64,000 nt of DNA from Azorinus chamasolen (taxonomy: Eukaryota; Mollusca; Bivalvia; Cardiida; Solecurtidae). The stretch spans positions 19,192,957 through 19,256,956 of the forward strand of contig OY755247.1 in NCBI GenBank assembly GCA_963576725.1, in the 5' to 3' direction. The notes beneath the pieces were generated by a model. It was not told where the DNA came from. It saw only the letters and a list, made by a program, of their open reading frames with translations, and ran no database searches. Within the stretch, counting starts at the first letter, position 1. The number at the start of each line of letters is the position of its first letter. The position numbers and the translations under genes were made by a program. This document shows, in pieces, positions 62,871 to 64,000 of the stretch.

Positions 62871-63878
62871 AACTGATGACACACGGAAATGAAACAAAAT
62901 GTAACGGTATCTGCCTTTCTCAAGGATTTCCGTGACTTTTAATGAATGGTTATTCAAAACTTTTCATGAAGGAAACGCTGAACTGCGAAAATACTCATAC
63001 TTACATATCCAGAAACCAAAACAAATGTCTTTTTCTCCCGAGATTTTGATTTCTGTTTTTGAAGGTTTAAATTACACCGTGATACTTACACTACTGTAGG
63101 AATTGCACAGCGGCGAAATTCTGAAAGCGAAGCATAGCTTTTCGGCAAGTATTTCGAAGAAATATCTAATGTTTGCATTCAGATGTCGTCGTAAATGTGA
63201 TATATAGTATGGTATATTGAAAACTCTTATTATATTAGCGACATTTGGTAAAGGTCGGATTAATAAATTGCCGGCAACCGTTTTCCATATTTGAAGATTC
63301 GGACCCTATAGCGTTCGAACCAGAATCGATAAATTTGTTGCGTTAATATTTCTTTATTGGCATAGAATAGTCCGTGGATGAATCATGAAATAATGGATTA
63401 ACAAATTCAATTTGACTTTTATCTGATGGCTTAAACTGAAAGTTCACAAGGCTACAATAAAACACATATTTTCAATAACAAAATTGGTATCTTAATGTTC
63501 ATTATTAAAACGCTTGTCAGCTTATATCGACAAATACCTCAGTGATACAATTCAAATTGTTTTCATCGATACATGTAATTTTTGTTTTACAATGTCGAAC
63601 AGTTAACAAAACTAAAAGGTAGATTAACCCACCCATTGCTGAATAACATCAGGTCTCCAATATCAACATGTGAAAGTTTTGTCTTCTTCCGCATTTCTTT
63701 CAATGGTTTTCCTATGATATACTTCTTTTCAGCATGTACACAGATGATTTATGCAATTTTAGGCATTTGTAAAACACGTATATTGCAACTTGGAGACTCG
63801 ATCACTTTCAATAAATTAAATAAATCTTCTGTTTTCAGAATTTATTTTCATTTATGTTTTCTAGTGGTGTGTAGAGAG
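62871..63878. promoter_or_regulatory. Upstream region of PGAP3
   Basis: The only kilobase without a recognised MITE near a gene start. It ends in a pyrimidine-rich tract and ttttctag at 63863, a possible 3' splice site. The promoter probably lies here or just upstream, but no core element is convincing. Confidence 0.35.
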
Positions 63879-64000
63879 ATGTTGTTGAAGATTGCTGCAG
63901 TATGTTTTATGCTGATGTCCATGGTAACCTTGATAAAGGCCTCGGTTGGGGACAGGTCATATGTGTACCAGAAGTGTCTCCACAACTGCAACCAGCAGAA
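63879..64000 (+). CDS. PGAP3: PGAP3 / Per1-like, first coding exon (truncated by window edge)
   Basis: ATG at 63879 opens MLLKIAAVCFMLMSMVTL, a signal peptide of about 22 residues, then GDRSYVYQKCLHNCNQQ. A GDR..VY..C...C start just after a signal peptide is characteristic of PGAP3/Per1 proteins, which remodel the lipid of GPI anchors in the ER/Golgi by removing the sn-2 fatty acid (family knowledge). A possible 3' splice site (ttttctag) ends at 63863, so the 5' UTR may be interrupted by an intron. Only about 40 residues are visible; the catalytic membrane domain is outside. Confidence 0.8.
   Translation, partial: MLLKIAAVCFMLMSMVTLIKASVGDRSYVYQKCLHNCNQQ

Overview
The window is animal nuclear DNA, most likely from a bivalve mollusc (inference). 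It has AT-rich, intron-rich genes with GT-AG splice sites, and introns packed with small palindromic transposons and tandem-repeat-bearing elements of the kind described from clams and oysters. No bacterial features, CRISPR arrays or intact tRNA/rRNA genes were seen.

Three protein genes are supported. (1) 1670-25260 (+): the 3' part of SPAG1, with 14 coding exons. It encodes three TPR blocks, acidic linkers and a C-terminal RPAP3_C domain; its 5' end lies left of the window. (2) 59190-54678 (-): a two-exon, about 439-residue RING/B-box/coiled-coil protein (TRIM-like) with two C-terminal membrane segments. (3) 63879-64000 (+): the first coding exon of a PGAP3 (Per1-like) gene, running off the right edge. 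SPAG1 and the TRIM-like gene converge on about 29 kb of transposon-filled DNA. The TRIM-like gene and PGAP3 are divergent, 4.7 kb apart.

Nearly everything else is transposon. Family labels used below are mine. PB-A, PB-B, PB-C and PB-D are palindromic MITEs bounded by TTAA-CCC...GGG-TTAA (piggyBac-type ends). PG-A to PG-D are palindromic MITEs with CAGT...ACTG ends between TA dinucleotides (pogo/Tc1-mariner type). FB-1 is a foldback family containing an arm 'accaaaccctatgtt'. HH elements have a 5' hairpin, often a tandem-repeat body, and a 3' hairpin followed by CTTGTT or CTAGTT (Helentron/HINE-like). E1-E4 are larger elements whose inverted ends are arrays of one short word. There are also tRNA-derived SINEs, a LINE tail and a Harbinger-like MITE.

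The most unusual observations are these. MITE families with different terminal signatures share one central palindrome, GCTCCTNNAGGAGC. Several chimeras and insertions have their breakpoints at that centre. The PB arms keep the same two mismatches in most copies. E2-E4 have word-array ends, and E2 and E4 are flanked by 8-10 bp duplications. HH elements are nested several deep, and some insertions can be checked against empty sites inside this same window.
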